Shown piece after piece: positions 50,343-59,480 of a stretch of 64,000 nucleotides of DNA (the first letter of the stretch is position 1; each line of letters starts with the position of its first letter). Location of the stretch: assembly GCA_017163975.1 (NCBI GenBank), contig JAFFSR010000244.1, positions 13,269,501 through 13,333,500 on the forward strand. Direction: 5' to 3'. The notes beneath the pieces are model-generated. The model saw only the letters and a program-made list of their open reading frames with translations, was not told the DNA's origin and ran no database searches. The DNA comes from Anastatus disparis. Taxonomy: Eukaryota; Arthropoda; Insecta; Hymenoptera; Eupelmidae. A program made the translations under genes and the position numbers.

Positions 50343-51929
50343 ATGGCGTCATTTAGTGCAGATGGAACAAGAGAGTACGGTAAGCGTAAGCAAATCTTAA
50401 ATGGAAACGGGTATGAAACAAATGAAAATTTTAACTCCAGTAAGGTTCCTAAAAAGCAAAATTTAAATGCTAGTATCATAGATAAAGGTTTTGAAAAAGC
50501 CCTAAAAGAACTTGGCGTCAGAAAACAATGCGCAATCATACCTAACTTAAATGCACAAAGAACGCGAAATACCCAATCCGTACGTATAAGTGAAAATTCT
50601 ACTACATCTACGGATAAACAAGAAGATCCAAACGGCGAAAACGCTGATGATTCAACTCAGTCAGCCATGATGGAATTTGACAATGAAGAAGAAGGAAATG
50701 ACATCAGCGCGAAAAGCATTTCTAAGGAAAATGGCGATAACTGGGTTAAACCAAGAAAAAACATAAAAGCCGACACAGTTAACAAAATATTGAATCCAAA
50801 ACAACAAGAACTAAATTTACAGAATAGATTTGTGCCGCTCAATAATCAAGATACACACAACGATAATATAAACGCCAACGGTGACACAATAAATAAATCT
50901 ACAAACCAAGCAAAAAATTTAAAAGCGCCACCTATTTACTGCAGGCATAACTCATCAAAAGAACTCATCACGCTCATTGCTAGCGTAATGGACAAAAGCA
51001 ATTTCTACCTTAAAGACTGCAAACCGCACGAACAAACCATCATCTCTAAAGATATTGACACCTTCAAATTAATCAAAGAAAAATTAGTATCAGCAAATGC
51101 ACCTTTTTATACATACACGCCGCCTGGTGAAAAAAACAAGTTGCTTATACTTAAAGGTATCAACGAGGATTTTACAGCAGAAGACGTTAAAAGCGAAATT
51201 GTGAACCTCAATATACCTAATATCCAAGTCATCAAAGTTGAAAAACTAAGAGTCAAGGATAACAACGTACAAAAAAATATCCTACTAATTCAGCTCAGCA
51301 GCGACAGCATTTTAAAAAATATCACCAAAATAAACCACTTACTTAACCTCAAAATAAAATGGGAACCTTATCGTAAACACAAAATATACCAATGCCACAA
51401 ATGTCAAAGAGTAGGACACTCAAGTATTAATTGCAACCTTGGCTTTAGATGCGTGAAATGCATGAACGAGCATGAGCCGGGCAAATGCACACGCACTAAA
51501 GATACTCAAGATGATCTACCTTATTGCGTCAACTGCAAAGAAAAAGGACACACTGCTAACTACAGAGGATGTAAATACTTACGTTATGCGCAAGCATTTG
51601 TAAATGCTGTTAAGAAGACAACGCCTATCACGCAGCAGAAACGAAACGTGCTGCGCCCAAACTTCTCATACGCTGATGCTGCATACGCTCAAGGCAATAA
51701 CAACCCAGTTAACCTCTCAACGCAGACCCCAATCAACTCAACGTCATCAAGCTTGGACGTAACACACCATTTACTAACCAAATCCATTGAATCTCTTTTC
51801 GCCAATTTTAAAGTTGAAATCATTAATATTATTAACAATCTGAACGCGGATATACAAAATCAAATTAATAGTAATAATGAAAAAATCAAAATCATATTTA
51901 ATAAACTTGAATTACAATGGACGGAATAA
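50343..51929 (+). CDS. LINE ORF1 (gag-like nucleic-acid-binding protein)
   Basis: 528 aa, uninterrupted. The N-terminal 200 residues are polar, Asn/Lys/Glu-rich. About 240-310 resembles the PRE_C2HC region of Jockey-clade ORF1 proteins (APFYTYTPPGEKNKLLILKG). Three zinc knuckles follow: 351-364 CHKCQRVGHSSINC, 370-382 CVKCMNEHEPGKC and 395-410 CVNCKEKGHTANYRGC. The C-terminal tail (about 475-528) may be helical. In this family ORF1 binds element RNA and takes it to the integration site. The start ATG follows GGGCCTATA; ORF2 overlaps its last codons by 13 bases. The intact frame suggests a young insertion. It is transposon-encoded, not a host gene. Confidence 0.9.
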   Translation: MASFSADGTREYGKRKQILNGNGYETNENFNSSKVPKKQNLNASIIDKGFEKALKELGVRKQCAIIPNLNAQRTRNTQSVRISENSTTSTDKQEDPNGENADDSTQSAMMEFDNEEEGNDISAKSISKENGDNWVKPRKNIKADTVNKILNPKQQELNLQNRFVPLNNQDTHNDNINANGDTINKSTNQAKNLKAPPIYCRHNSSKELITLIASVMDKSNFYLKDCKPHEQTIISKDIDTFKLIKEKLVSANAPFYTYTPPGEKNKLLILKGINEDFTAEDVKSEIVNLNIPNIQVIKVEKLRVKDNNVQKNILLIQLSSDSILKNITKINHLLNLKIKWEPYRKHKIYQCHKCQRVGHSSINCNLGFRCVKCMNEHEPGKCTRTKDTQDDLPYCVNCKEKGHTANYRGCKYLRYAQAFVNAVKKTTPITQQKRNVLRPNFSYADAAYAQGNNNPVNLSTQTPINSTSSSLDVTHHLLTKSIESLFANFKVEIINIINNLNADIQNQINSNNEKIKIIFNKLELQWTE

Positions 51930-52066
51930 TTAATTGTCTAAATAATATATCAGTCAACGTTAACTATATAGTCAATAACTCTCGTAGACACAGTTTAACA
52001 ACTTTTTTAAACAATAAAAAGCCGCACTTTGTACTTCTCAACGAAACCAAACTAAATCACAGATGA
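51917..52066 (+). pseudogene. LINE ORF2 remnant (endonuclease N terminus)
   Basis: 49 codons overlapping the end of ORF1. The end reads FLNNKKPHFVLLNETKLN, the typical first block of the APE-type endonuclease with its conserved Glu, then stops. From 52062 another frame gives DERLLDELRRR and a stop at 52095, which could be the original ORF2 C terminus. If so, one deletion removed nearly all of endonuclease and reverse transcriptase. Confidence 0.75.
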
Positions 52067-53248
52067 AAGACTCCTCGACGAATTAAGAAGAAGATAAAAA
52101 AAAAAAAAAAAAAAAGAGTTGAATAAAAATTGTAATTGATAAAAATTAAACAATCATTACACGCTTTATATTCTCATTGAACCATGTAAAAATTATTGTA
52201 AGGTCATCATACTGCGAAATGACGACACTCATAAAAACTATTACAAATGTAATTAATTGTACTTGGTATATTTACCGCTCTACGTCAACTTAGCATTAAG
52301 CATTGTTTACAGTGGTGCAGCGTAAAGATATAGTCAACTGAATAACTCACCAAAAATAATGTATTATTGCTAAAATAACAGTATTAATAAGAGGAAAAAA
52401 AAAAAAAAAAAAAAAAAAAAAAACATATACTGCACCACTCAATCCTCTTCCTATGTAAATATGTAAATACTAGAATTAGATTAAGTAATAATCACTGAAA
52501 CGGCTGGTTTTTGTAAACTTTTCCAGTAGTAAACCACAGGGTTATAAACCCATAATCAAATAAAAATGCCACATTCGAGTCCTATTACAAGGACACTGGC
52601 AATAACACACACTCACTCATACTATGTAACAACAGACAGATTAAATCTTACGAGTGCTTTTTGATAAAGCCAATAAGATCATCAATCATTATTCTCAAAT
52701 ATTATATGTTGCGTTTCTAATTTGTTTTGGTAACTTAAAAATGTATCATTTCTTTGCTGTTAATAAACAAATAATTAAAAAAAAAAAAAAAAACTAGAAC
52801 ATCCGACTCTCACCCAGAGGGCCGGGGTTCGAGTCCCGGTGAGGGCGGGATTTTTTCCATTTTTAATTAAAAGTGGAGAATTTTTCGGACTCATTGACAC
52901 CGTGGTGGACCACCCCCGAATGATTTTCCGCGGTTTTAACAAAAATCGCAGATAATTATTCGAGGGTCGGTAAGGCAGAATGCGACTGCTCCACTACTAT
53001 AGTTGAGCCGGAACGTTCTGCCGGGTTGGTGTGAGCTCTCGATGCGTTTAAAAGGATGGGTAGAGCGAGTCTCCCCGCCTGAGTAGGCCTGCACGGGTAC
53101 GCGAACACCTTCCGGGGTAAAAAAGTATATGGATTCGAACGCGAAAACACCGGAACACATAGGTGGTCGAGGTGTCCCGTAAAAAGGTTGGAAAACCTGT
53201 ACGGGTATGGAACTTGAAAGATAGATAGATAGATAATCAACCAACGAG

Positions 53249-53606
53249 ATTTGAAACTAGAGTGAACTCTTCATATTTTGCAGATCTAGAAAAAATCCAC
53301 AATGAAGATTTACTATAAATTCCTTAATTTTAATTATCATATCTAATATTAGGTAGATTGTAAGATGAAAAATTTTTAAACATAATCTCGTACGCCAGGA
53401 TCATGTCTAAAATACCTTTTTAGATAATTAATTGATTAATATTTATTTTGTCATTATTTAGAGTTAAGAAATAAGTAAAATAATTCGACTGTTGATTTTC
53501 AAAATTTTATTTATTTGAAGTAAAGTAAATAATTACATAATTCATTGTAGATCATAAAGATATTTAAAATACTATAGATATTTAAAATAGTGTAAAAATT
53601 TGTTAT
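53249..53606. repeat. segmental duplication copy B, 3' flank of gene 4
   Basis: Matches 37720-37870, 38090-38128 and 38660-38830 of copy A, showing the empty sites of the two copy A MITEs. No gene. Confidence 0.7.
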
Positions 53607-54010
53607 TTAATCATCCGAATTCGATAAGATATCGTAATCCTCATTGTTGCCATCAAATTCGAGCGACTTAGTATAAGGACAGCAAATTTTAAATTCGCGC
53701 ATATTTCTTACACAAATAATATCACGAGCAATGTCATTAACAAATGATTGATATTCTGATCTACTCAATCCTTTAGTATCAGCCACAAACTGCGGACATT
53801 CTTCTGCAGAAATACATTTGGAGTCATCCCTAATACATATCAGTTCTGAAATCATATCGAGAAGTTATTACGATTATAGAAACTGTACTTTTTTCTAAGT
53901 ATATTAAAACATATAATTGTACTCGTAAATAATAAGCTGTAAAACTTACTGGCTTCACTGATAGTGAAAAACAATAATGCACAAACGACAACTGTCACGA
54001 TTGAATTCAT
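53607..54010 (-). CDS. secreted clip-only peptide with acidic tail (gene 4)
   Basis: Two exons, complement of 53950-54010 and 53607-53845; phase-1 GT-AG intron; 99 aa. The signal peptide is the same as in gene 3 (MNSIVTVVV...). The clip domain comprises LICIRDDSKC, EECPQFVADTKGLSRSE, a fourth Cys at DIIC and the closing FKICCPYTK. It ends with an acidic tail (DGNNEDYD...SNSDD). Promoter with TATAAATA (54044-54051) and TCAGT (54018-54022), as in gene 3. Exon 1, promoter and intron are almost identical to gene 3 while exon 2 has diverged strongly. Function unknown; secreted, disulphide-bonded, no catalytic domain. Confidence 0.85.
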
Positions 54011-54017
54011 GTTTGGT

Positions 54018-54051
54018 ACTGATACTATTGCGTTTAATTCTCATATTTATA
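54018..54051 (-). promoter_or_regulatory. core promoter of gene 4 (TATA plus initiator)
   Basis: TATAAATA and TCAGT in the same spacing as in gene 3, on the minus strand. Confidence 0.65.
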
Positions 54052-54129
54052 TGGCTTGATTTTACCTTATTTATTAGAATTGAAAAATATATTCAAGTGT
54101 AAATATTTTTACCAAAAGTGTAATATTTT

Positions 54130-54320
54130 AGGAGGTGCCCCGGCACCGAAAAACGAAATTTGTATTTTCGGCCCGGGTATGGCGAAAAATAGTATACACA
54201 CCACGAGAGGTAAAATGGCGACCCCATATCACATGTTTGCCACCCTCGCCTTCGGCTCGGGTCGTTATTTACATGTGCTATGGATTCGTCAATTCTTTAC
54301 CTCAATGTAATATTCAATAA
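54130..54320. mobile_element. GC-rich hairpin element I (CTCGCCTTCGG core)
   Basis: First a small GC-rich part (TGCCCCGGCA; CCGAAAA...TTTTCGG), then AATAGTATACACACC, GAGGTAAA pairing with TTTACCTC, ACATGT with ACATGT, CCATA with TATGG, and centre CCCTCGCCTTCGGCTCGGG. The equivalent position of copy A (39470) lacks it. Confidence 0.6.
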
Positions 54321-54416
54321 AACTAAATTAATAATACTATAAAATTAATATTTTAATAGAGATCAATAGTTTTTAAGATTCTATTTCTAAAATATAATCA
54401 AATTGTTAATACTTAC

Positions 54417-54480
54417 AGTCTTGACTATTGGCGCTGGAAAACAACAGAGCAGATAAAACGACTATCAAGATTGAATTCAT
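54417..54480 (-). pseudogene. orphan signal-peptide exon
   Basis: 64-bp exon nearly identical to exon 1 of gene 2 and of gene 5 (ATG at 54480, encodes MNSILIVVLSALLF...SQD, ends in phase 1 at a GTAAGT donor), with the same upstream TATA region. No clip exon of its own follows. Splicing into gene 4 exon 2 would create TAA at the junction (T plus AA), so that partner is not productive. Best read as a leftover of a deleted gene. Confidence 0.7.
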
Positions 54481-54959
54481 CTTGGACACTAATGTTAATA
54501 AGTTAAATTTTTCATGTTTTTATAGGTTTTAATTTTCCTTAATTTCTTATCACTAATGAAAAATGAATATGCGTCTAAACTAGTACACGTGCTAATATTT
54601 GTAAAAATATATTGTTACTAATTATTTTGAAATTTATTTAATTTCGGTCAGAGAACATATTGCTTAAACGCGTAAATTTCGAAAGTTTGTTTTTCATAAA
54701 ATCCAATAAGTCAGTATTTTTATGACGTACATGGCAATAGCACAGTTACGTTATCTTAAAGAGCAATGATTATTTCAAAATGATTTATTTAAATTATTTT
54801 ATAAAGTAATGTGTACATTCAGAATATTACATTATTTTATGATAGAATAATATTTTTTTCTATTCGTGACGTTATTCGTTTTTTTTGGTTTAAGGTAGTC
54901 ACATGAAAATATTTCTTAACTACTTTTTTGAAAAACAGATTGTTTAAATGAAAGTTCAT

Positions 54960-55012
54960 AATAACTAGGGGGCAAGCCCTCTGCGCGCAAGCGCGCCAAC
55001 CCCCATCTTGCT
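54960..55012. repeat. GC-rich hairpin breaking the duplicated promoter region
   Basis: AGGGGGCAAGCCC, GCGCGCAAGCGCGC and CAACCCCC give two small stems inside AT-rich DNA. The match to the gene 2 upstream region stops here, at about 54958. Confidence 0.5.
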
Positions 55013-55437
55013 TTTATAATTTTAAAAAAATATTTAAGAATTTGCAATTTTTTTAATAACTTTTATTTAATAGTATATTACGCAACGAGTGCGTAAAATA
55101 TGTGATTATCGCACGAGTCGGGTTTGTCGCCCGAGCGTAGCGAGGGCGACAAATAAGACGAGTGCGATGATCACTTTACGCATTAGTTGCGTATATTATT
55201 TTTTCTAACAAGTGCGCAAAATTCTAAGAATGACAAACTTGCGTCTGTGATAGCATGTACAATCTTGTTAGAAGGCTATCAAGATCGTAAGAGATAGTCG
55301 AGGTCGGGGCGCAGGACGGGGTCCAGGGGCGGAGCCCCGGTGGGGGTGTAGTATTTTTTCTAACGGCGTGTGCAAAATTCGATTTCATGTACTCGTTTGC
55401 GTACATAAAATATCATATTATGAGACGCATTTGTTTA

Positions 55438-55617
55438 ACGTGCGTAAAATGAATCGAGCGTGCGTAAAATGATTTCAGCGTGCGTAAAATGATTTTAGCG
55501 TGCGTAAAATGATTTCAGCGTGCGTAAAATGATTTCAACGTGCGTAAAATGATTTGAGCGTGCATAAAATGATTTGAGCGTGCGTAAAATGATTTGAGCG
55601 TGCGTAAAATGATTTCA
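55438..55617. repeat. nine-unit 20-bp tandem array, second copy
   Basis: GCGTGCGTAAAATGATTTCA-type units, nine in exact register, first unit ending AATCGA as in the 10.4-kb array. Confidence 0.9.
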
Positions 55618-55942
55618 TCTAAAATAGTACATTGTGTAGTACAAATCGCACGAGTCGACAAACACCTATATGCTCCCGCGTTGCGCATACTATTTTCTCA
55701 CGCGAAGAGCATCAAAAATATTATTTTTCTAACAAGCGCGCAAAATTTTAAGAATGACAAACTTGCGTCTGTGATAGCATGTACAATCTTGTTCGAAGGC
55801 TATCAAGATTGTAAGAGGTAGTCGAGGTCGGGACGCTCCAAAAAAATAAATAATATTACTAATATAAAAATAAAATTAATAAAACCATTAACGGCAGACC
55901 AGAGTAGAACCTGATATCGACCGAGTAACAATTGAGTTGTTT

Positions 55943-56234
55943 GTTATTTACTCAAGTATTAATCGGTGTATCTTCAAATTAAAAGTTGAGTGCAATAGAT
56001 ATTATTATTATGAACATCTATGCACAAGAAAAAAAAAATCTACCGATTTGTTTTTGAGAAAAGTAAGTAACGCCAAAGTGAAAGTTTATGTTTATAATAT
56101 TTTCGCGTTACTTACTTTTCTCAAAAACAAAGCGATAGATTTTTTTCTTCTTGTGCATAAATATTTGTAATTATAATATCTATTGCGCTCAGCTTTTAAT
56201 TTGCAGATTCACTGTTTAATACTTGAGTAAATAA
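55943..56234. mobile_element. long fold-back element, copy 2 (inverted orientation)
   Basis: Same arms as 10843-11132, read in the opposite orientation. Confidence 0.85.
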
Positions 56235-57069
56235 CAAAAATCTCAGACAAGTTTTCAATACTATATATATATTTTTCTTATAATACATTAAAAATTAAAT
56301 TAAATTTTGATTTATTCAAATTTAACATTTTTCCTGAAATCGTCCATCGCTAACTTGTAATTCCAAGAATTTACGATTCGGCGTTGAATACTTGGCTGAT
56401 ATTATAAGGATATGAAAATGTCTTCGATGCAACGTGCAAGATTAAATATTACATAAATAATACTCGAAAAAATCAATGCTAAATAGACTGAAAGTTGCTA
56501 CTGATATATGTGAACTTTTTCGAGGAATTTGTTCACCCCTGACTTGTAATTCGGGGAATTTACAATTCGCAGAATTGACCATTCTAAGTGAAGCACTTAA
56601 CTGATGTATAAAAAGCATCGAGTTACACACACTGGCTAGCGTATAAAGATATCGGGTTAGATTCTCGAGCCTGTTAAAAGTTCGAATTCATTTTGCTCCC
56701 TAGGGAGGCAAAGAGGTATTTTGCTCCCTCACAACAGCTGGTCAAAATAGTATTTTGCGCTCTGAGTGCGAGAAAAAATTTTTTTAATTTTTAAAGTGTT
56801 ATATTTCAGGAACTATACATCATAACAGACATTTATACATCTCATTTGAAAGCTCTTGTGGTGCTCTTTTAAAGTGCTATGTACAATTTTTTTCGCGATA
56901 CGTGAACTCTCTTATTCATTAATCTTAGAGTTAATCATTTAAATAATTTCTTATTTATTGTTTTAAAGAGGGGGGAGGAATTCTCAATTATTATTTTAAT
57001 AATATATTTTCATGGAATTTTAATTTAATAGCAGGCCGGATTCGCTGTCCTTGTCTAACTGAGATTTTT

Positions 57070-57359
57070 GTTATTTACTCAAGTATTAATCGGTGAATCT
57101 GCAAATTAAAAGTTGAGCGCAATAGATATTATTATTACAAATATTTATGCCCAAGAAGAAAAAAATCTATCGCTTTGTTTTTGAGAAAAGTAAGTAACGC
57201 GAAAATATTATAAACATAAACTTTCACTTTGGCGTTACTTACTTTTCTCAAAAACAAAGCTGTAGATTTTTTTTTTGTGCATAGATGTTCATAATAATAA
57301 TATCTATTGCGCTCAACTTTTAATTTGAAGATACACCGATTAATACTTGAGTAAATAAC
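57070..57359. mobile_element. long fold-back element, copy 3
   Basis: Same orientation and nearly the same sequence as 10843-11132. Confidence 0.85.
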
Positions 57360-57899
57360 AAACAACTCAATTGTTACTCGGTCGATATCAGGTTCTACTC
57401 CGGCCTGCCGTTAATGGTTTTATTAATTTTATTTTTATATTAGTAATATTATTTATTTTTTTGGAGCGTCCCGACCTCGACTACCTCTTACAATCTTGAT
57501 AGCCTTCGAACAAGATTGTACATGCTATCACAGACGCAAGTTTGTCATTCTTAGAATTTTGCGCACTTGTTAGAAAAAATAATATACGCAACTAATGCGT
57601 AAAGTGATCATCGCACTCGTCTTATTTGTCGCCCTCGCTGCGCTCGGGCGACAAACCCGACTCGTGCGATAATCACATATTTTACGCACTCGTTGCGTAA
57701 TGTACTATTATACAGCGCATATTAGACGCCATCTCCAACCGATCTTTATTTCGCATTATGCTCCAAGAATCACCTCCCAATTCTTTTCATTTATCTGCCA
57801 TAAACAAATATTTTCATTTTTGTAAATTTCTAAAATCTTTTATAATATAAAAAGAAAAATAAATCTTATAATAATTAAAATCAAATTGACCTGATTTAT

Positions 57900-58130
57900 A
57901 AGATTTTAAATAAAAAATTTAAATTTTATGCTAAAATTAATATAAATTAGCTAAAATTCTCAATAAATTAGCTAAATTTAGCTAAAATATTAAATTTTTA
58001 GCTAAAATTCTTAATAAATCAGCTAAAATTAGCTGAAAAATGAAATTTTTAGCTAAAATTCACAATAAATTAGCTGAAATTTACGATAAATTAGGTAAAA
58101 TTTACCATGAACTAGCTAAATTTATCAGTA
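57900..58130. repeat. degenerate TTAGCTAAAATT repeat
   Basis: At least eight imperfect copies of TTAGCTAAAATT/TTAGCTGAAAT with AATAAA between them, followed by GGCAGCGGCAG. Non-coding. Confidence 0.65.
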
Positions 58131-58500
58131 AAAAGGAAGAGTTAAGGGAGGATTTTGAGAGACTGTCAGCGGCAGCGGCAGTGGCGAAAATCTTTTATAA
58201 TATAGAAAGATATTGAAAATATTATATAAAATATGAAATTACTAAAACCTTATCCCATAAAAATATTATAAAAAAGTAAGATGAAATGCTACAACGTATT
58301 AATATTAATAGCATCTTATATCGTAATTAATTTTACAAATACAATATATAATTTATAAAATTTATTATCACGCTTACCGAGCGTGTGTATTAATATCAGA
58401 TGACTTTATAATTGGTTTTGTTTTTTAAATAATAAATATTTATAATTTAATGAATTGAACTTTATACTATATATGTATATAGTATACATATGGCATGTAT

Positions 58501-58586
58501 CCCGGTTACTGTGCCTGAATCTCATTCTGTGCTTTACAAGTATTCAAATCGAAAGCACAGAATAAGATGCAGGCACAGTAACCGGG
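58501..58586. other. strong 35-bp-stem hairpin
   Basis: Arms CCCGGTTACTGTGCCTG and CAGGCACAGTAACCGGG continue with ATTCTGTGCTTT and AAAGCACAGAAT; 33 of 35 positions pair around a 16-base loop. Could be a tiny MITE or a small-RNA precursor; no target duplication seen. Confidence 0.6.
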
Positions 58587-58609
58587 CCTCATACCTCACT
58601 TAGCAATAA

Positions 58610-59480
58610 AAGTTCAGCGATAATTTAACTCATGCCTTTCTGTAGTAAAAGTAACATTAACGTAAATTTGATTCTGTATAGTGCCATAATTGTAAAAATT
58701 AAATTTTCTTTTATGGAAAATGTTTTAATAACAATTTTCTTATTTATGTCACTATTATCAAACAATAAGGAAGGGCCGACTAGATCATCAGTGATTTAGG
58801 CATAAGTGCAACAAGGATACTAAAGGTTAAAATTCTGAGATGAAAGTGTAATAAAATAAGGTCTAGTTGGTAATTTTCTTATCTCTGCCAATGTAAATAT
58901 TGAAATTATTAAACTTGCACAGTTCATAAAAAATATTGACATAAGTTAAAAATGACTTATTTTAAAAACAGATTTATTGTTCAAATATAAGTTCATATTG
59001 CAATATAGTAATTAGATATTTTTTTTTACTTTGTAGTTAATCGGTTAGGTGTATTAACATATGAACCAATTTTTTTTATTGTATATTATTAATATTTCTT
59101 AAATATTGTTGACATAAGAGATTTTTAATTTTTTTTATTGAAATTTTTATTAAATAATGATGAAGCATTTATAAACCCTCACCACATTTTCTTGATAGTT
59201 ATAGTTGGTGCGTTTGGAAATTATATTAATTGAAAAAGTTCAGAAGTTTTTATACTACAATAAGACAATAGAAAAGTTAGTCAAATTTTTGTTATTTTAG
59301 TTTAAAATACTCTAATATCAAATACTCTAGTATAAAATATTAAACATTTACTATTATATTAAAAACTTCATCTCATAAGAATATTTTCAAAAAGTAAAAT
59401 ATAATGTATTAACGTATTTTAGATCGTAAATAGTTTTTCAAACACAATATATAATTTATAAAATTTTCTAATGGCTATAT
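58610..59480. repeat. duplicated intergenic blocks without a gene
   Basis: 58610-58960 matches 62460-62800 (ACTCATGCCTTTCTG, AGGCATAAGTGCAAC); 58975-59480 matches the gene 2 upstream region (TTAACATATGAACCAATT). A partial copy of the second block in inverse orientation is at 62890-63030. Part of the cluster duplication history. Confidence 0.6.

Larger units (their letters stand above)
50083..52793 (+). mobile_element. Jockey-type LINE, internally deleted, inserted in the SINE
   Basis: Flanked by the 15-bp duplication CTAGAACATCCGACT (50068-50082 and 52794-52808) and ending in an A run. It contains a 5' UTR of 260 bp, complete ORF1 (50343-51929), the first 49 codons of ORF2 (51917-52066), a candidate ORF2 C-terminal scrap (52062-52097) and a 3' region with a second A run (about 52396-52423). 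Reverse transcriptase is absent, so the copy cannot move by itself. GGACGT at 50113-50118 would be a downstream promoter element if transcription starts at A50086. Confidence 0.85.
50046..53233 (+). mobile_element. tRNA-Glu-like SINE, family 3, split by a LINE
   Basis: The SINE is 50046-50082 plus 52809-53233 (about 460 bp without the insert). Perfect 15-bp target duplication TAATCAACCAACGAG at 50031-50045 and 53234-53248. The head has A box TGGCTCAGGGGCTAGAAC. After the insert, CTCTCACCCAG matches a tRNA-Glu(CTC) anticodon loop, and GGGGTTCGAGTCCCGG is the B box. The tail is a GATA microsatellite, not poly-A. The open frames in its body are incidental. Confidence 0.85.
55069..57710. mobile_element. 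composite repeat bounded by inverted hairpin elements F and G
   Basis: Left boundary hairpin F (55069-55200) and right boundary hairpin G (57579-57710) are inverted copies of element D; outermost sequences are AATAGTATATTACGCAACGAG-like on both sides. Between them: module Z (-) 55206-55312, a GC-rich scrap, leader plus nine-unit array 55364-55617, a small palindrome 55622-55722, module Z (-) 55728-55838, fold-back (-) 55943-56234, unmatched 56260-56760, then a copy of 10546-11416 at 56775-57578. No protein frame supported, no clear target duplication. Confidence 0.65.

Noticed and set aside
52936..53244. Two overlapping minus-strand frames of about 100 codons
   Set aside because: Both lie in the body of the family 3 SINE and end in its GATA tail.
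54056..54320. Plus-strand frames of 61-84 codons
   Set aside because: They read through the gene 4 promoter and a GC-rich hairpin element.
53607..54480. Orphan signal exon as an alternative first exon of gene 4
   Set aside because: Joining phase-1 T to AA at 53845 makes TAA, so no protein would result.
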